Part shown: positions 30,505 to 39,167 of the stretch, piece by piece
Position numbering within the stretch: the first letter of the stretch is position 1
How the letters are laid out: each line of letters begins with the position of its first letter
Assembly (NCBI GenBank): GCA_019135865.1
Contig: JAGVVD010000008.1
Location: 1-64,000 of the forward strand
Origin: Elusimicrobiota bacterium
GTDB lineage: Bacteria; Elusimicrobiota; Elusimicrobia; Elusimicrobiales; UBA9959
DNA: 64,000 nt
Reading direction: 5' to 3'
Notes under the pieces: generated by a model
What the model was told of the DNA's origin: nothing
The model's database searches: none
The model's input: the letters and a program-made list of their open reading frames with translations, nothing else
Translations under genes and position numbers: made by a program

Positions 30505-31457
30505 GGGCGGCGGCGCTGTTCCTGTCGGCCGTTCTGCTCTCCCCCGGCGGGGCCGGCGCTTTTTTCTGGAAGAAGAAGCCGGACCCGGCCCACGAGAAGC
30601 TCCTGCAGGAGGCCGTCGCCGGCCTGGAGGCCGGGGACTGCGGGACTGCCGTCGCCTCCATAAACTCGCTGCTGGAACTTTCCCCGGCGCGCGGGATCAA
30701 GGAGCGGGCGTATTACTGCCTGGGCAAATGCCAGGAGGCGCTGGGAGCTTCCGACAAGGCCATGGCCTCCTACAGACTGGCCGCCGCGCTCTACCCCGAC
30801 AACGCGCTATTCCCGAGGGCGCTCGCCGACCTTTACCTCGCCAACGGTTTTTACGACAAGGCCGTCCCGCTCTACCTGCCGCTGCTGAAGAAAGAGCCCG
30901 GTTCCGTGCCGCTCAACCTGGGCCTGGCCCGCAGTTACGCCGGCCTGGGCGCGCTGGCGCAGGCCGCGGCCTCCTACGCGGACGCCCGCGAGGCCGGCGC
31001 GTCCGGCCCCGCTTTCCTGTCGGAATACGCCGGCTGCCTCGAAGCCGCGAGGGACTTCGCGGGGGCCGCGGCCCTGCTGGAGGAGGCTAAGGCCGCGGCC
31101 CCCGCCGACCGCGGGGTCGTCGGGGCGCTGGCCCGTCTCAAAGCCAGGTCGGGCGACTACGCGCGCGCCGCGGAACTGGCGGCCGAAGCCTGCGGCGCGG
31201 ACTGCCGCGACGGGGACCTGTTCTTCGAGCGCGGCCTCTATCTGCTCTTCGCCGGCGACCGCAAGGGGGCGCTGGCGGCCTTCGACGAGGCCGGCCGGTT
31301 CCTGCCGGAGGGGGACCAGCCGCTGGCGCTGGCCAGGGGCCTGGCCCTGCGGGCGCTGGGCCGCGGCGGAGAGGCCGCGCGGGCGTTAGGGGAGGCCGCG
31401 GCCGGAGAAAGCCGGTTCCTGGCCGGTTTCGCGCAGGCGGCGGGAGGCGGGCGATGA
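30501..31457 (+). CDS. Exported TPR-repeat protein
   Basis: A 318-residue protein with a signal peptide (MRAAALFLSAVLLSPGGAGA) followed by tandem TPR-like helix pairs through to the C-terminus: AYYCLGKCQEALGASDKAMASYRLAAALYPDN, LADLYLANGFYDKAVPLYLPLLKKEPGS, LARSYAGLGALAQAAASYADA and others. TPR solenoids mediate protein contacts, here in the periplasm. The GTG start overlaps the patatin stop and the end overlaps dapF, so it belongs to the same coupled transcript. Its partner is unknown; the neighbouring patatin is the obvious candidate. Confidence 0.8.
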   Translation: MRAAALFLSAVLLSPGGAGAFFWKKKPDPAHEKLLQEAVAGLEAGDCGTAVASINSLLELSPARGIKERAYYCLGKCQEALGASDKAMASYRLAAALYPDNALFPRALADLYLANGFYDKAVPLYLPLLKKEPGSVPLNLGLARSYAGLGALAQAAASYADAREAGASGPAFLSEYAGCLEAARDFAGAAALLEEAKAAAPADRGVVGALARLKARSGDYARAAELAAEACGADCRDGDLFFERGLYLLFAGDRKGALAAFDEAGRFLPEGDQPLALARGLALRALGRGGEAARALGEAAAGESRFLAGFAQAAGGGR

Positions 31458-32263
31458 AGTTCTGGAAGATGTCCGGCGCCGGCAACGATTTCGTGCTGCT
31501 CGCCGGCGGCGGTCCCCGCGGCGCGGCGGCGGGCAGGCTGGCCCGCCGTCTCTGCGACCGCCGTCTCTCCATAGGCGCCGACGGGCTGCTCCTGGTCCGG
31601 CGGGCGCGGCCCGGCGTGATAAGCGTGAGGTATTTCAACGCGGACGGCTCCGCCGCCTTCTGCGGCAACGGTTCGCGCTGCGCGGCCCTCTGGGCGTTCC
31701 TGAACGGCCTGGCGCCGCGCTCCTTCGAACTTTCCACCGCGGCCGGGACCCTGCCGGTGGAGATCGCGGGCGGGGGCAGGGTCCGTATGCGCATGCCCGA
31801 CGTGAAAAAGGTCTCCCTGCGTCACCCCGGCCGCTGGCCCGCCGGCGTGAGGGAGGTCCACTTCCTCGATACCGGCGTGCCGCACGCCGTCGTCCCCGTG
31901 AAGGACGTAGGCCGGGTGGACGTGCCGGCGCTGGGCCGCCTGCTGCGCCGGCATCGCGCCTTCGGCCCGGCCGGCGCCAACGCGGATTTCGCGGAGATCA
32001 GAGGCGGACGGGTGCTGGTGCGCACCTACGAGAGAGGGGTGGAGGACGAGACTCTGGCCTGCGGCACCGGCATAACGGCCGCGGCCATAGCGCTGGCGCT
32101 CTCCGGCGCGGCCGCATCGCCGGTCGCCCTGCGCTCGCGCAGCGGGGAGGATTTCACGGTAAGCCTGGAGCCTTCGGGCGCGGGCGCTTCCGGTATAACG
32201 ATAGAGGGCCCGGCCCGCCTGGTCTTCGCCGGCGAGATGGTCCGAAGGGAGGAACGATGCTGA
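31454..32263 (+). CDS. dapF: Diaminopimelate epimerase
   Basis: A 269-residue PLP-independent racemase that turns LL-diaminopimelate into the meso form for lysine and peptidoglycan. The substrate motif SGAGNDF lies at the start. The two catalytic cysteines lie in FCGNGSRC (about residue 73) and LACGTGI (about 205), each in its half of the pseudo-symmetric fold, and GADGLLLV is typical. It overlaps the TPR gene by 4 nt and dapA by 7 nt, so the two DAP enzymes are made together. Confidence 0.93.
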   Translation: MKFWKMSGAGNDFVLLAGGGPRGAAAGRLARRLCDRRLSIGADGLLLVRRARPGVISVRYFNADGSAAFCGNGSRCAALWAFLNGLAPRSFELSTAAGTLPVEIAGGGRVRMRMPDVKKVSLRHPGRWPAGVREVHFLDTGVPHAVVPVKDVGRVDVPALGRLLRRHRAFGPAGANADFAEIRGGRVLVRTYERGVEDETLACGTGITAAAIALALSGAAASPVALRSRSGEDFTVSLEPSGAGASGITIEGPARLVFAGEMVRREERC

Positions 32264-33147
32264 AACTTGAAGGATGTTTTACCGCTCTGGTCACCCCTTT
32301 CAAAGGGGGCAGGCCCGACCTGAAGGCGCTGCGGTCCCTCGTGGCTTTCCAGATCGCCAACGGCGCCGACGGCCTGGTGCCCTGCGGCTCCACCGGCGAG
32401 GCCGCGACGCTCTCGCCCGAGGAATACCTCGACGTCATAAGGACGGTCGTGGACGAGGCGGGAGGGAAACTGCCGGTGATGCCCGGGGTGGGGACCAACT
32501 CCACGGCCAGGTCGGCGGAGATGGCGAAGAAGGTCTCCGCTCTCGGCGTCGACGGTCTGCTGGCCATAGTCCCCTATTACAACAAGCCCACGCAGGCCGG
32601 CCTGAAGGCCCATTTCGGGGAGCTCGCCAGCGCCACCCGGCTGCCGGTGGTCCTCTACAATATCCCCGGCCGTACGGGCGTCAACATGCTGCCCGCCACG
32701 GTGCTCGCCCTGGCGAAGGAATTCTCCAATATCATCGGCATCAAGGAGGCCTCTGGCGTTCTCGACCAGGCCAGCGAGATAGTCAACGGCGCGCCGGAAG
32801 GTTTCGCCGTGATGAGCGGCGACGATTCGCTGACGCTTCCCATGATGGCGGTGGGGGCCAGGGGTGTCGTTTCCGTGGTCTCGAACATCGCCCCGGCGCA
32901 GGTCTCGCGCATGTGCGAACTATTCAGGAAAGGCCAGCCGGGCGAGGCGGCCGCCATGCACCACAGGCTTTTCCCGCTGGTGAAGAACCTTTTCGTGGAG
33001 ACGAACCCGATCCCCGTGAAGTACGCGGTCTCGCTGCTGCGGCTCTGCGGTCCCGAGCCGAGGCTGCCTCTGACGCCGTTGGCGGCGAAACTGCGGCCGG
33101 GACTCCGCGCCGCGATGCTGAAGGCCGGCATAAAACTGCCGTCCTGA
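32257..33147 (+). CDS. dapA: 4-hydroxy-tetrahydrodipicolinate synthase
   Basis: A 296-residue (beta/alpha)8 aldolase that condenses pyruvate with aspartate semialdehyde, the first committed step to diaminopimelate and lysine. Visible residues are the CGSTGEAATLSPEEY loop (Thr of the proton relay), LYNIPGRTGVN (catalytic Tyr) and the Schiff-base Lys in IIGIKEASGV. The length is standard. The start overlaps the end of dapF. It converges with the flavoprotein gene on the other strand, leaving 10 nt between the stops. Confidence 0.95.
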   Translation: MLKLEGCFTALVTPFKGGRPDLKALRSLVAFQIANGADGLVPCGSTGEAATLSPEEYLDVIRTVVDEAGGKLPVMPGVGTNSTARSAEMAKKVSALGVDGLLAIVPYYNKPTQAGLKAHFGELASATRLPVVLYNIPGRTGVNMLPATVLALAKEFSNIIGIKEASGVLDQASEIVNGAPEGFAVMSGDDSLTLPMMAVGARGVVSVVSNIAPAQVSRMCELFRKGQPGEAAAMHHRLFPLVKNLFVETNPIPVKYAVSLLRLCGPEPRLPLTPLAAKLRPGLRAAMLKAGIKLPS

Positions 33148-33157
33148 CCCCGCGGTC

Positions 33158-34459
33158 TCAGAGGCCCGCGGCGATCTCCCGCGCGGCCTCCAGCCCTTCC
33201 TTCACGCTTTCTTCCATGAAGGAATATTTCCAGCCGCCGTACCTGCCGATGGAGCGGGCCTTCCGCTCCCTGAGCCAGCCGCGCAGTACCGGCAGCGCCG
33301 CCGCCCTGTCCGCGTCGTAGACGACGTAGGCGCAGGGGATCTTGAGCCAGAGCCGCTCCTCGATCCGTCCGGCGTCCTTCAGCATCCCGCAGGCCAGCAG
33401 TCCTTTCACGCAGGCCCGCTCCGCGGATACCAGGTCCAGCGGGCGGCCGTCGGTGGCTATCTCTATGTAGAAGGAGGAGCGCCCGGCCGGCGACAGGAAG
33501 GGGGAGAAATTGCCGGAGACCCCGGCCCGGTAGAAGGGGAAGGCCGCGCCGGGGAAATAGCCCCAGTGCATGGCGGGCGCCGGTTCCCTGAAGCCCAGGT
33601 TCAGCACGTAGACGGTGTTGCGCCGCAGCCGCGCCGCGGCGCGGCGCACGGCGGCCGGCGCGTCGGCGCAGAGGGCCGCGAACTCGTCGAGCGGCGCCGT
33701 GTTTATGAGCCGGCGGAAGCGGACCTCCCCGAAGTGCCGCACACGGGCTTTCCGTGCGCGCAGGTCCACTTTCTCCACCTCGATGCCGAGATGCGTGCCG
33801 GAGGTCCCGAGGGCCAGGGCGGCGGCCAGCGCGCCGATGCCTCCCTTCTGCGGGTAGTGGAAGACGGCGTTGTAGCCCAGACCGGGCCTGGAGCGGCCGT
33901 AGGCGCCCTTGATTATCTCGGCGGGGGAAGGGACCGGCACGAAAGGCGCGCACCACTCGGTCGTGAGCCGGTCCAGCGGGTACTGCCAGAGCTTGGCGTT
34001 GTAGGGCAGCATGAAGTGCCTGGAGATGCCGGCGCCGAAGACGCGGCGGCTCCAGTCCTCGAAGACCTCGGCGCCGTCGCCGGGCGCGCCGCCGCCGGCC
34101 CGGGCCGCCAGGAAGCCCCGCACGCACTCCGAGCGCACCGCGGGAGGCATGCCGGCGAGATTGGCCTGGAAAGGGAAAGGCGTCCAGCGGCCGTGCGCGA
34201 AGACGCGCGCGTCGCGCCGCAGCCGGCGGACATTGGAGCCGAGCGCGCCGAGAATGAGCCTGGTCGTCTCCGGCCAGCGCAGGTGGAGCAGGTGCCCGGA
34301 ATAGTCGAAATGGAAGCCGCCTTTGAGTACGGTCGCGGCCAGGCCGCCGTAGCGCGCCTCCCGCTCGGCCAGGAACACCTTTTTCCGGCCCCTGAGCGCC
34401 CTGGCGGCCGAAAGACCGGCCAGGCCTCCGCCTATGATCAGCGTGTCGGTCCTTATCAT
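33158..34459 (-). CDS. FAD-dependent amine-oxidase/UDP-galactopyranose-mutase-like protein
   Basis: A 433-residue flavoprotein with an N-terminal Rossmann motif IIGGGLAGLSAARAL and the acidic loop AEREARYGG. GGFHFDYSGHLLH follows, in the position where protoporphyrinogen oxidase and UDP-galactopyranose mutase relatives bind FAD. The middle has WSRRVFGAGISRHFMLPYNAKLW, very like the region in UGM-like proteins found in glycan clusters, and the C-terminus shows GRYGGWKYSFMEESVKEG. Substrate unknown: a sugar nucleotide or a lipid-linked sugar is likely from its position after the glycan genes. A TATAAT box lies only 9 nt upstream of the ATG. Confidence 0.75.
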   Translation of the reverse strand: MIRTDTLIIGGGLAGLSAARALRGRKKVFLAEREARYGGLAATVLKGGFHFDYSGHLLHLRWPETTRLILGALGSNVRRLRRDARVFAHGRWTPFPFQANLAGMPPAVRSECVRGFLAARAGGGAPGDGAEVFEDWSRRVFGAGISRHFMLPYNAKLWQYPLDRLTTEWCAPFVPVPSPAEIIKGAYGRSRPGLGYNAVFHYPQKGGIGALAAALALGTSGTHLGIEVEKVDLRARKARVRHFGEVRFRRLINTAPLDEFAALCADAPAAVRRAAARLRRNTVYVLNLGFREPAPAMHWGYFPGAAFPFYRAGVSGNFSPFLSPAGRSSFYIEIATDGRPLDLVSAERACVKGLLACGMLKDAGRIEERLWLKIPCAYVVYDADRAAALPVLRGWLRERKARSIGRYGGWKYSFMEESVKEGLEAAREIAAGL

Positions 34460-34468
34460 CGGGAGGAT

Positions 34469-34474
34469 ATTATA
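34469..34474 (-). promoter_or_regulatory. -10 box upstream of the flavoprotein gene
   Basis: The minus-strand extended -10 box TGCTATAAT ends 9 nt before the ATG at 34459, so the leader would be two or three nt. The flavoprotein can thus be expressed apart from the long operon that ends at 34513. Confidence 0.5.
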
Positions 34475-34512
34475 GCAACTATCATTTTCGCGTCGGGCCG
34501 GCGGCCGTACTT

Positions 34513-35376
34513 TCAGCGCGAGGGGCGCAGAATGGCCGTCATCTCCCCCATGGTCAGGAAAAAATTGCCGGACCGCGGTCCGCGCGGCACTATCCGCGCC
34601 AGGAAGGCGCTGGCCGGGGTGAGGAGCGGGTGAGGATAGGCCGCGAACTGGGTGCGCAGGTACTCCAGGTTCATGGCCTTCCTGGCCGCGGCGAAATGCA
34701 CCGCCTCGAAGCCGGACCTGGCCGCGAGCAGGGAGAGGGAGCGCCTGTTGAAATAGAAAAGGTGCTCGGGTTTGTAGTGGGTCCATCTGCCGCCCATCAG
34801 CCTGGCCGTGAGCGAACCGGTGTCGGGCGTCATTATCATGACCGCGCCGTCGTCCCGGAGCAGCCTGCGCGCGGCGGCCAGCGTGCGCAGCGGGTCGCGC
34901 ACGTGTTCCAGCAGGTCGGACATCGCGATGGCGTCGAAATGCTTTTCCGGGAAAGGGCAGTCCTCCAGGACGCCGTGATGCACCCTTCCGGCGCCGAACT
35001 TGGCCGCGGCCGCCGCGCTGGAATAATCGGAGATCTCCACGCCGTAGGCGCGGAACCCGCGCTGTTCGGCGGCCTCCATGAAAAAGCCGGTGGCGCAGCC
35101 CACGTCGAGTATATTGCCGGCCGCCTTGTAGCGGGAGATCAGGTCCAGCCGGAGCCCGAAAGTGGCGGTCTTCATGGCCTTGAGCGCGTCATGCTCCCCG
35201 CCGCCGGAGAGCCCCCAGGAGCCGTAATAGCCCTCGCCGTACATGTCCCTGAGCTCGGCGTCCGTCGGCTGCGGGCTTATGAAGCGCGCGGTGCAGGACA
35301 GGCAGGAGTGCAGGAAGCCGGCGCCCAGCGCGCGGCCCTTCTTCAGCGGGCCGGACCCGCAGACCGGGCAGTTCAC
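34513..35376 (-). CDS. SAM-dependent methyltransferase with N-terminal zinc-finger-like motif
   Basis: A 287-residue protein that begins with two CxxC pairs (CPVC near residue 3 and CLSC near 27), a pattern seen in methyltransferases of the glycan and lipid cluster type. A class I fold follows: NILDVGCATGFFMEAAEQRG (SAM-binding), YGVEISD, then AIAMSDLLEHVRDPLRTL and GAVMIMTPDTGSL. The methyl acceptor is not known; a sugar or lipid of the neighbouring glycan route is likely. The GTG start overlaps the stop of the GT39-like gene by 4 nt (GTGA). Confidence 0.82.
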   Translation of the reverse strand: MNCPVCGSGPLKKGRALGAGFLHSCLSCTARFISPQPTDAELRDMYGEGYYGSWGLSGGGEHDALKAMKTATFGLRLDLISRYKAAGNILDVGCATGFFMEAAEQRGFRAYGVEISDYSSAAAAAKFGAGRVHHGVLEDCPFPEKHFDAIAMSDLLEHVRDPLRTLAAARRLLRDDGAVMIMTPDTGSLTARLMGGRWTHYKPEHLFYFNRRSLSLLAARSGFEAVHFAAARKAMNLEYLRTQFAAYPHPLLTPASAFLARIVPRGPRSGNFFLTMGEMTAILRPSR

Positions 35377-36584
35377 CTGGAGTCCCCCTTCAGTTTCACG
35401 GCGGCGCCGCGGAGGAAGACCAGCCCGGCGGCGCAGAACATCAGCAGGAAGTGATCGTAGGGCAGGCGGTACCTGGGGGTGCCGAGTATCACGCTGTGCA
35501 TGAGCGAAACATAGGCCAGGTAGAGCAGCGCGGGCAGGAGGGGGACGATATTCGATCTCGTGACCATGAAGGACCCGCAGAGGGCCGCGGCGAGCAGGAG
35601 GTAATGGGCCGCCTGGTAGAGCGCGCCGTAGAGCGGGGAGATATCGGAGATCATCACTTTGCCTATCGGGAGGGTCCACAGGCGGCGGAAGTTCCGGGCC
35701 AGTTTCAGCGAATAATCGACGGGATGGGTGAGCGCGTACTTCATCACCTTCCTGCCGACTATGCTCTCCATTTCGTGGCGCGGCAGCCCCGCCAGCTCCG
35801 GGTATTCGCGCAGCGGGCTGAGCTCCCGTATCCTGTCGCCGTCCCAGGCGTCGTCCTGTATGGCGTACCACATCAGCCAGCCGCTGCCGGTGTTGACCGC
35901 CAGGAAGCCGCCGTGGGCGTAATAGTTGCGCACCGTCCACACCGATACCAGCGCGGCGCCTATCGCCGCGTAAAGGACGAACCCCTTCAGCAGGCCGCGG
36001 AAGCGTTTTAAGAGCACGACGGGCAGCAGGAAGAGGGGGAAAAGCAGCGTCGGCGCCCTGACGAGGACGGCGAGGCCGTGGAGTATCCCGGCCAGGGCGA
36101 ACCTGCGGTTGTCGCCCTCCCTGAAGGCCCTGGTCAGCAGCAGGCATTCCCAGAGGAAGAGGAACATGAAGAGGCATTCGGTCAGGCGCACGTTGCTGTA
36201 AAGGATGAAAGGAGGGTAGGCCGCCGCCAGGAGCCCCGCCCCCAGCGCGGCGGCGGGCGGGAAGATAAGCCCGGTCAGGGTCATGAGGAGGACGGCGCTG
36301 CCCGAGTCGATGAAGCACTGGAGCAGCCTCACGGCGAATTCGCTGTGGCCCGTGACCGAATAGACCGCGGCCAGGAAGAGCGGGTAGACCGGGGGGCGCC
36401 CGTCGGTCGGGCGCCCCGGCGCCTCGATGAACCCGTTGCCCCGCATCAGGTTCACCGCCACGGCCTCGTAGGCCCTGGCGTCGAAGCGCTCGTAGGCCTC
36501 GGGTATGGACGGCGCGCCGAACAGCAGGCCCAGGCGCAGCGCCAGCGCGGCGAGGAAGACGTAAAGCCCGGCCCTGGCGTTCAT
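35373..36584 (-). CDS. GT39-like (PMT/ArnT-type) membrane glycosyltransferase
   Basis: A 403-residue protein with about ten membrane helices and the GT-C layout. The first periplasmic loop holds the acidic pair in YERFDARAYEAVAVNLMRGNGF, where GT39 enzymes keep their catalytic Asp, and GRPPVYPLFLAAVY follows. Such enzymes transfer a sugar from a polyprenyl-phosphate donor to a protein, lipid or glycan outside the membrane. A periplasmic segment with YYAHGGFLAVNTGSGWLMWY lies after helix seven. It starts 1 nt after the stop of the radical SAM gene at 36586. Confidence 0.8.
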   Translation of the reverse strand: MNARAGLYVFLAALALRLGLLFGAPSIPEAYERFDARAYEAVAVNLMRGNGFIEAPGRPTDGRPPVYPLFLAAVYSVTGHSEFAVRLLQCFIDSGSAVLLMTLTGLIFPPAAALGAGLLAAAYPPFILYSNVRLTECLFMFLFLWECLLLTRAFREGDNRRFALAGILHGLAVLVRAPTLLFPLFLLPVVLLKRFRGLLKGFVLYAAIGAALVSVWTVRNYYAHGGFLAVNTGSGWLMWYAIQDDAWDGDRIRELSPLREYPELAGLPRHEMESIVGRKVMKYALTHPVDYSLKLARNFRRLWTLPIGKVMISDISPLYGALYQAAHYLLLAAALCGSFMVTRSNIVPLLPALLYLAYVSLMHSVILGTPRYRLPYDHFLLMFCAAGLVFLRGAAVKLKGDSR

Positions 36585-36585
36585 C

Positions 36586-37983
36586 TCATTTCTCCCCGAA
36601 CCAGGTATTGGCCGCCAGCGCGGCGGCCTGCTTCACCTGGCGCGTCAGGTCGTAGAGCGACCTGACCCGGGCCAGGCGCCTGAGGATATAGCGCGTATTG
36701 AAGTAAAAGGCCGAGACGGCGCGCCTGCGGTATTTCGCTATCTCCTCCCGGGAGAGCGACCTGCTGCCCATGGCCACCTCCGCCCCGGACTGGTCCATGA
36801 CCGCGAAATCCCCGTCCACCAGCCCGTGGGCGATGGCCTCCTCCCTGAGCGGGGTCCCCATCCGCGGGACCGCCACGTTTATGGAGGCGTAATCGAGCTT
36901 TATCGCGCGGAGCAGGTCCAGGGTCTCCCGCATCGTGGCGTGGGTCTCCTCCGGGAGGCCCAGGATGAAGGTCCCGACCGTCTCTATGCCTATGGCGGCG
37001 CAATGGTCGATGGCCGACACTACCTGCCCGCGCGTGTAGCCCTTGCCGTACTTCTTCAGTATCTCGTCGGAGCCGGACTCCACCCCGAAGATGACGGTAT
37101 GGCAGCCGGCCTCCCGCATCAGCGAGAGCAGGTCCGGGTCCGCCACGTCGACCCTGGAGAAGCAGGTCCAGCCCAGCCCGAGGCCGGCGCTTATCATCCG
37201 GCGGCAAAGCTCCCTGGCCTCGTCCTTCCGCGCGCCGAAGGTCTGGGTGTGGAAAAGGACCTCGGTGATCCCCAGGTTTTTGATGTGCTCCAGCTCCGCC
37301 ATGACGGACTCCGGCGCGCGGGACCTGAAGCCCAGCGTGCCCATCACGCAGAAGCTGCAGTGGAAAGGGCAGCCGTAATCGGTCAGCACGGTGGCGAAGC
37401 GCCTGCTCCTGACGAAAGGGTGGCGGTAGCCGCGGCCGGAGAAGAGCTCGTGGCGGGGCACTGGTATCTCGAAGCGGGGACCGGGCGTCCCCTGCCGGAG
37501 AGGAAGCACTTCTCCCCCCGAGCGTATCAGCATATTGGCCGCCGCCGCGAGGTCTCCTCTCAGGTAGGAGAGGATGTCCGGGGCGGCGAAATCGAGGAGC
37601 AGGGCGTCGAGGGGGGACTCCGGGCCGAGGTATTTGGCGCCGTCTTCCCGGAAAACGTCGCCTATTCCCACCAGCCTGGCGTCCGGGCAGGCCGAGCGTA
37701 CCCTGGCCGCGAAAGCCAGGTCCTCGGGCAGGCTGACCGAGCCGAACAGGCAGATCACGGCGAAGGGGTCGAAGCGGCGTATCGCCTCCAGCGCCCTTTC
37801 GGGCGAAAGCTTCTCGGCGATGGCGTCGACGAGCCCGACCTCGTACTCACCGGCCAGTATGCCGCTCAGGACGACGAAGTCCACCGGGTGGGTCAGGTAG
37901 TCGGCCTGTGAGACCTTGCTGCAGAAATAGTCGCGGATGTAGAGGCGTTCGCCGGGAGGGTTGAGCAGGAGTACTTTTTTCAT
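36586..37983 (-). CDS. Radical SAM protein with N-terminal B12-binding-like domain
   Basis: A 465-residue protein. Residues 1-160 form a cobalamin-binding-like Rossmann domain (VLLLNPPGERL, then DPFAVICLFGSVSLPEDL). The radical SAM motif CPFHCSFC (CxxxCxxC) lies near residue 215 and binds the 4Fe-4S cluster, followed by GITEVLFHTQTF and VIFGVESGSDEILKKYGKGYT, typical of the family. B12-dependent members do methyl transfers or ring rearrangements on unreactive carbons. The substrate here is unknown, but the location between two glycan genes points to a lipid or sugar. The ATG overlaps the stop of the GT9 gene. Confidence 0.85.
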   Translation of the reverse strand: MKKVLLLNPPGERLYIRDYFCSKVSQADYLTHPVDFVVLSGILAGEYEVGLVDAIAEKLSPERALEAIRRFDPFAVICLFGSVSLPEDLAFAARVRSACPDARLVGIGDVFREDGAKYLGPESPLDALLLDFAAPDILSYLRGDLAAAANMLIRSGGEVLPLRQGTPGPRFEIPVPRHELFSGRGYRHPFVRSRRFATVLTDYGCPFHCSFCVMGTLGFRSRAPESVMAELEHIKNLGITEVLFHTQTFGARKDEARELCRRMISAGLGLGWTCFSRVDVADPDLLSLMREAGCHTVIFGVESGSDEILKKYGKGYTRGQVVSAIDHCAAIGIETVGTFILGLPEETHATMRETLDLLRAIKLDYASINVAVPRMGTPLREEAIAHGLVDGDFAVMDQSGAEVAMGSRSLSREEIAKYRRRAVSAFYFNTRYILRRLARVRSLYDLTRQVKQAAALAANTWFGEK

Positions 37984-39149
37984 CGGGCCAGTTTTTTTTC
38001 GACCTCCGCGAGGACTTCTTCGGGGTCTATGGCCTGCATGCACTTAGGCTCGGTCCAGTAGCAGCGCACGGATTTGCGGTCGTGGACGTTTATGCACGGG
38101 CTGCACTCTATGCCCTTGAAGAAGACCGAGTGCCCTTCTCCCAGGGGACCGTACATGACCGGCGTTTCCGGCCCGAAGAAGGAGACGGTGCGGGTCCCCA
38201 TCGCGGCGGCCAGGTGCAGGGGGCCTCCGTCGTTGGAGATCATGAGCTCCGCGCCCTCCAGCAGGGCGGCCAGCTGCGTGACGGAAAGCCTGCCGGAGAG
38301 GTCAAGCACGCGGGGATCGTTCAGCCGGCGGCGCATCTCCCGGACATAGGGGACCTCTTTGCCGGACCCGGTCAGGACTATGCGGGGGCCGCCGCGCTCC
38401 AGGAGGCCTCCGAGCAGGCGGGCGAAACTGTCGGCCGGCCAGCGGCGCTCCACGCTCAGGTCCCCCGCGCTGACATAGGCGCAGACGTATGCGCCGGGGA
38501 CACCGCCCGCCGCGAGCAGCTCCCTCACCGCGTCGCGGTCCGCCTGGTCCACGGCGGGCCTGACCGGCTCCAGCTTCTCTTTTCTGGGCAGGCCGATGTG
38601 GGTGCCGAGGGCGTAAAAGCTGTCGCTTATGTGCCAGTACCTGTTGAACGGGACCCTTATGGTGTGTATGCCGCCCCGCCAGGTCTCCCAGGCGTGATAG
38701 CCCACCTTGATCCCCGCGAAAGTGAAGAACGAGACTATCGCCGAGAAACGGGTGAAGAACTCGAAGTCCAGCACCAGGTCGAAACGTTCCTTCCAGAGGT
38801 AGCGCATGACGGACGCGAAAGACCCCGCGAAGGCGGCCCAGCCCCCGTCTATGTCCAGGGTGACGATCTCGTCGAAAAGTCCCAGCGCCCTGCTTATCTC
38901 CCGGTTCCTGCCCAGGGTAAGGAAGACGAGCCTGGAGCCGGGATAGGTCTTCCTGAACTCCGCCAGGGTCGGGGCCAGCAGGAGTATGCTGCCCATGCCG
39001 AAGAACTTCATGGCCAGCGTCTTGCGTATCTCCTCCCCGCGCAGGGAGTGGGTCTCCCGGCCGGACAGGCGGGTCAGGACGGTCAGCAACAGGCAGAGGG
39101 GCAGGCCGGCGTACTTGTCCAGGAATTTAAGGAGGTTTATGTTCATCAT
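37980..39149 (-). CDS. GT9 heptosyltransferase-like glycosyltransferase
   Basis: A 389-residue cytoplasmic enzyme of the ADP-heptose:LPS heptosyltransferase family (WaaC/WaaF/RfaQ type). The N-terminal FFGMGSILLLAPTLAEFRKTYP binds the acceptor. The C-terminal donor site reads ISNDGGPLHLAAAMGTRTVSFFGPETPVMYGPLG, with the LxxNDxGxxHLAAA-type signature. An unusual cysteine-bearing tail (IECSPCINVHDRKSVRCYW) follows, as in several members. It would add a heptose or other sugar to a surface glycan core. Its stop overlaps the following radical SAM gene, and it lies 18 nt after 39168-40589. Confidence 0.83.
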   Translation of the reverse strand: MMNINLLKFLDKYAGLPLCLLLTVLTRLSGRETHSLRGEEIRKTLAMKFFGMGSILLLAPTLAEFRKTYPGSRLVFLTLGRNREISRALGLFDEIVTLDIDGGWAAFAGSFASVMRYLWKERFDLVLDFEFFTRFSAIVSFFTFAGIKVGYHAWETWRGGIHTIRVPFNRYWHISDSFYALGTHIGLPRKEKLEPVRPAVDQADRDAVRELLAAGGVPGAYVCAYVSAGDLSVERRWPADSFARLLGGLLERGGPRIVLTGSGKEVPYVREMRRRLNDPRVLDLSGRLSVTQLAALLEGAELMISNDGGPLHLAAAMGTRTVSFFGPETPVMYGPLGEGHSVFFKGIECSPCINVHDRKSVRCYWTEPKCMQAIDPEEVLAEVEKKLAR

Positions 39150-39167
39150 TTCCGGGCCCCGCGCCGC

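Noticed and set aside
33122-33180. Bidirectional terminator between dapA and the flavoprotein gene
   Set aside because: CCGCGG occurs twice and could pair, but the stem is short, no T-run follows on either strand, and it lies partly in coding sequence.
36586-37983. Assignment of the radical SAM proteins to named enzymes such as HpnJ or BchE
   Set aside because: The design fits the class, but specificity within B12-radical SAM proteins cannot be read from motifs alone.
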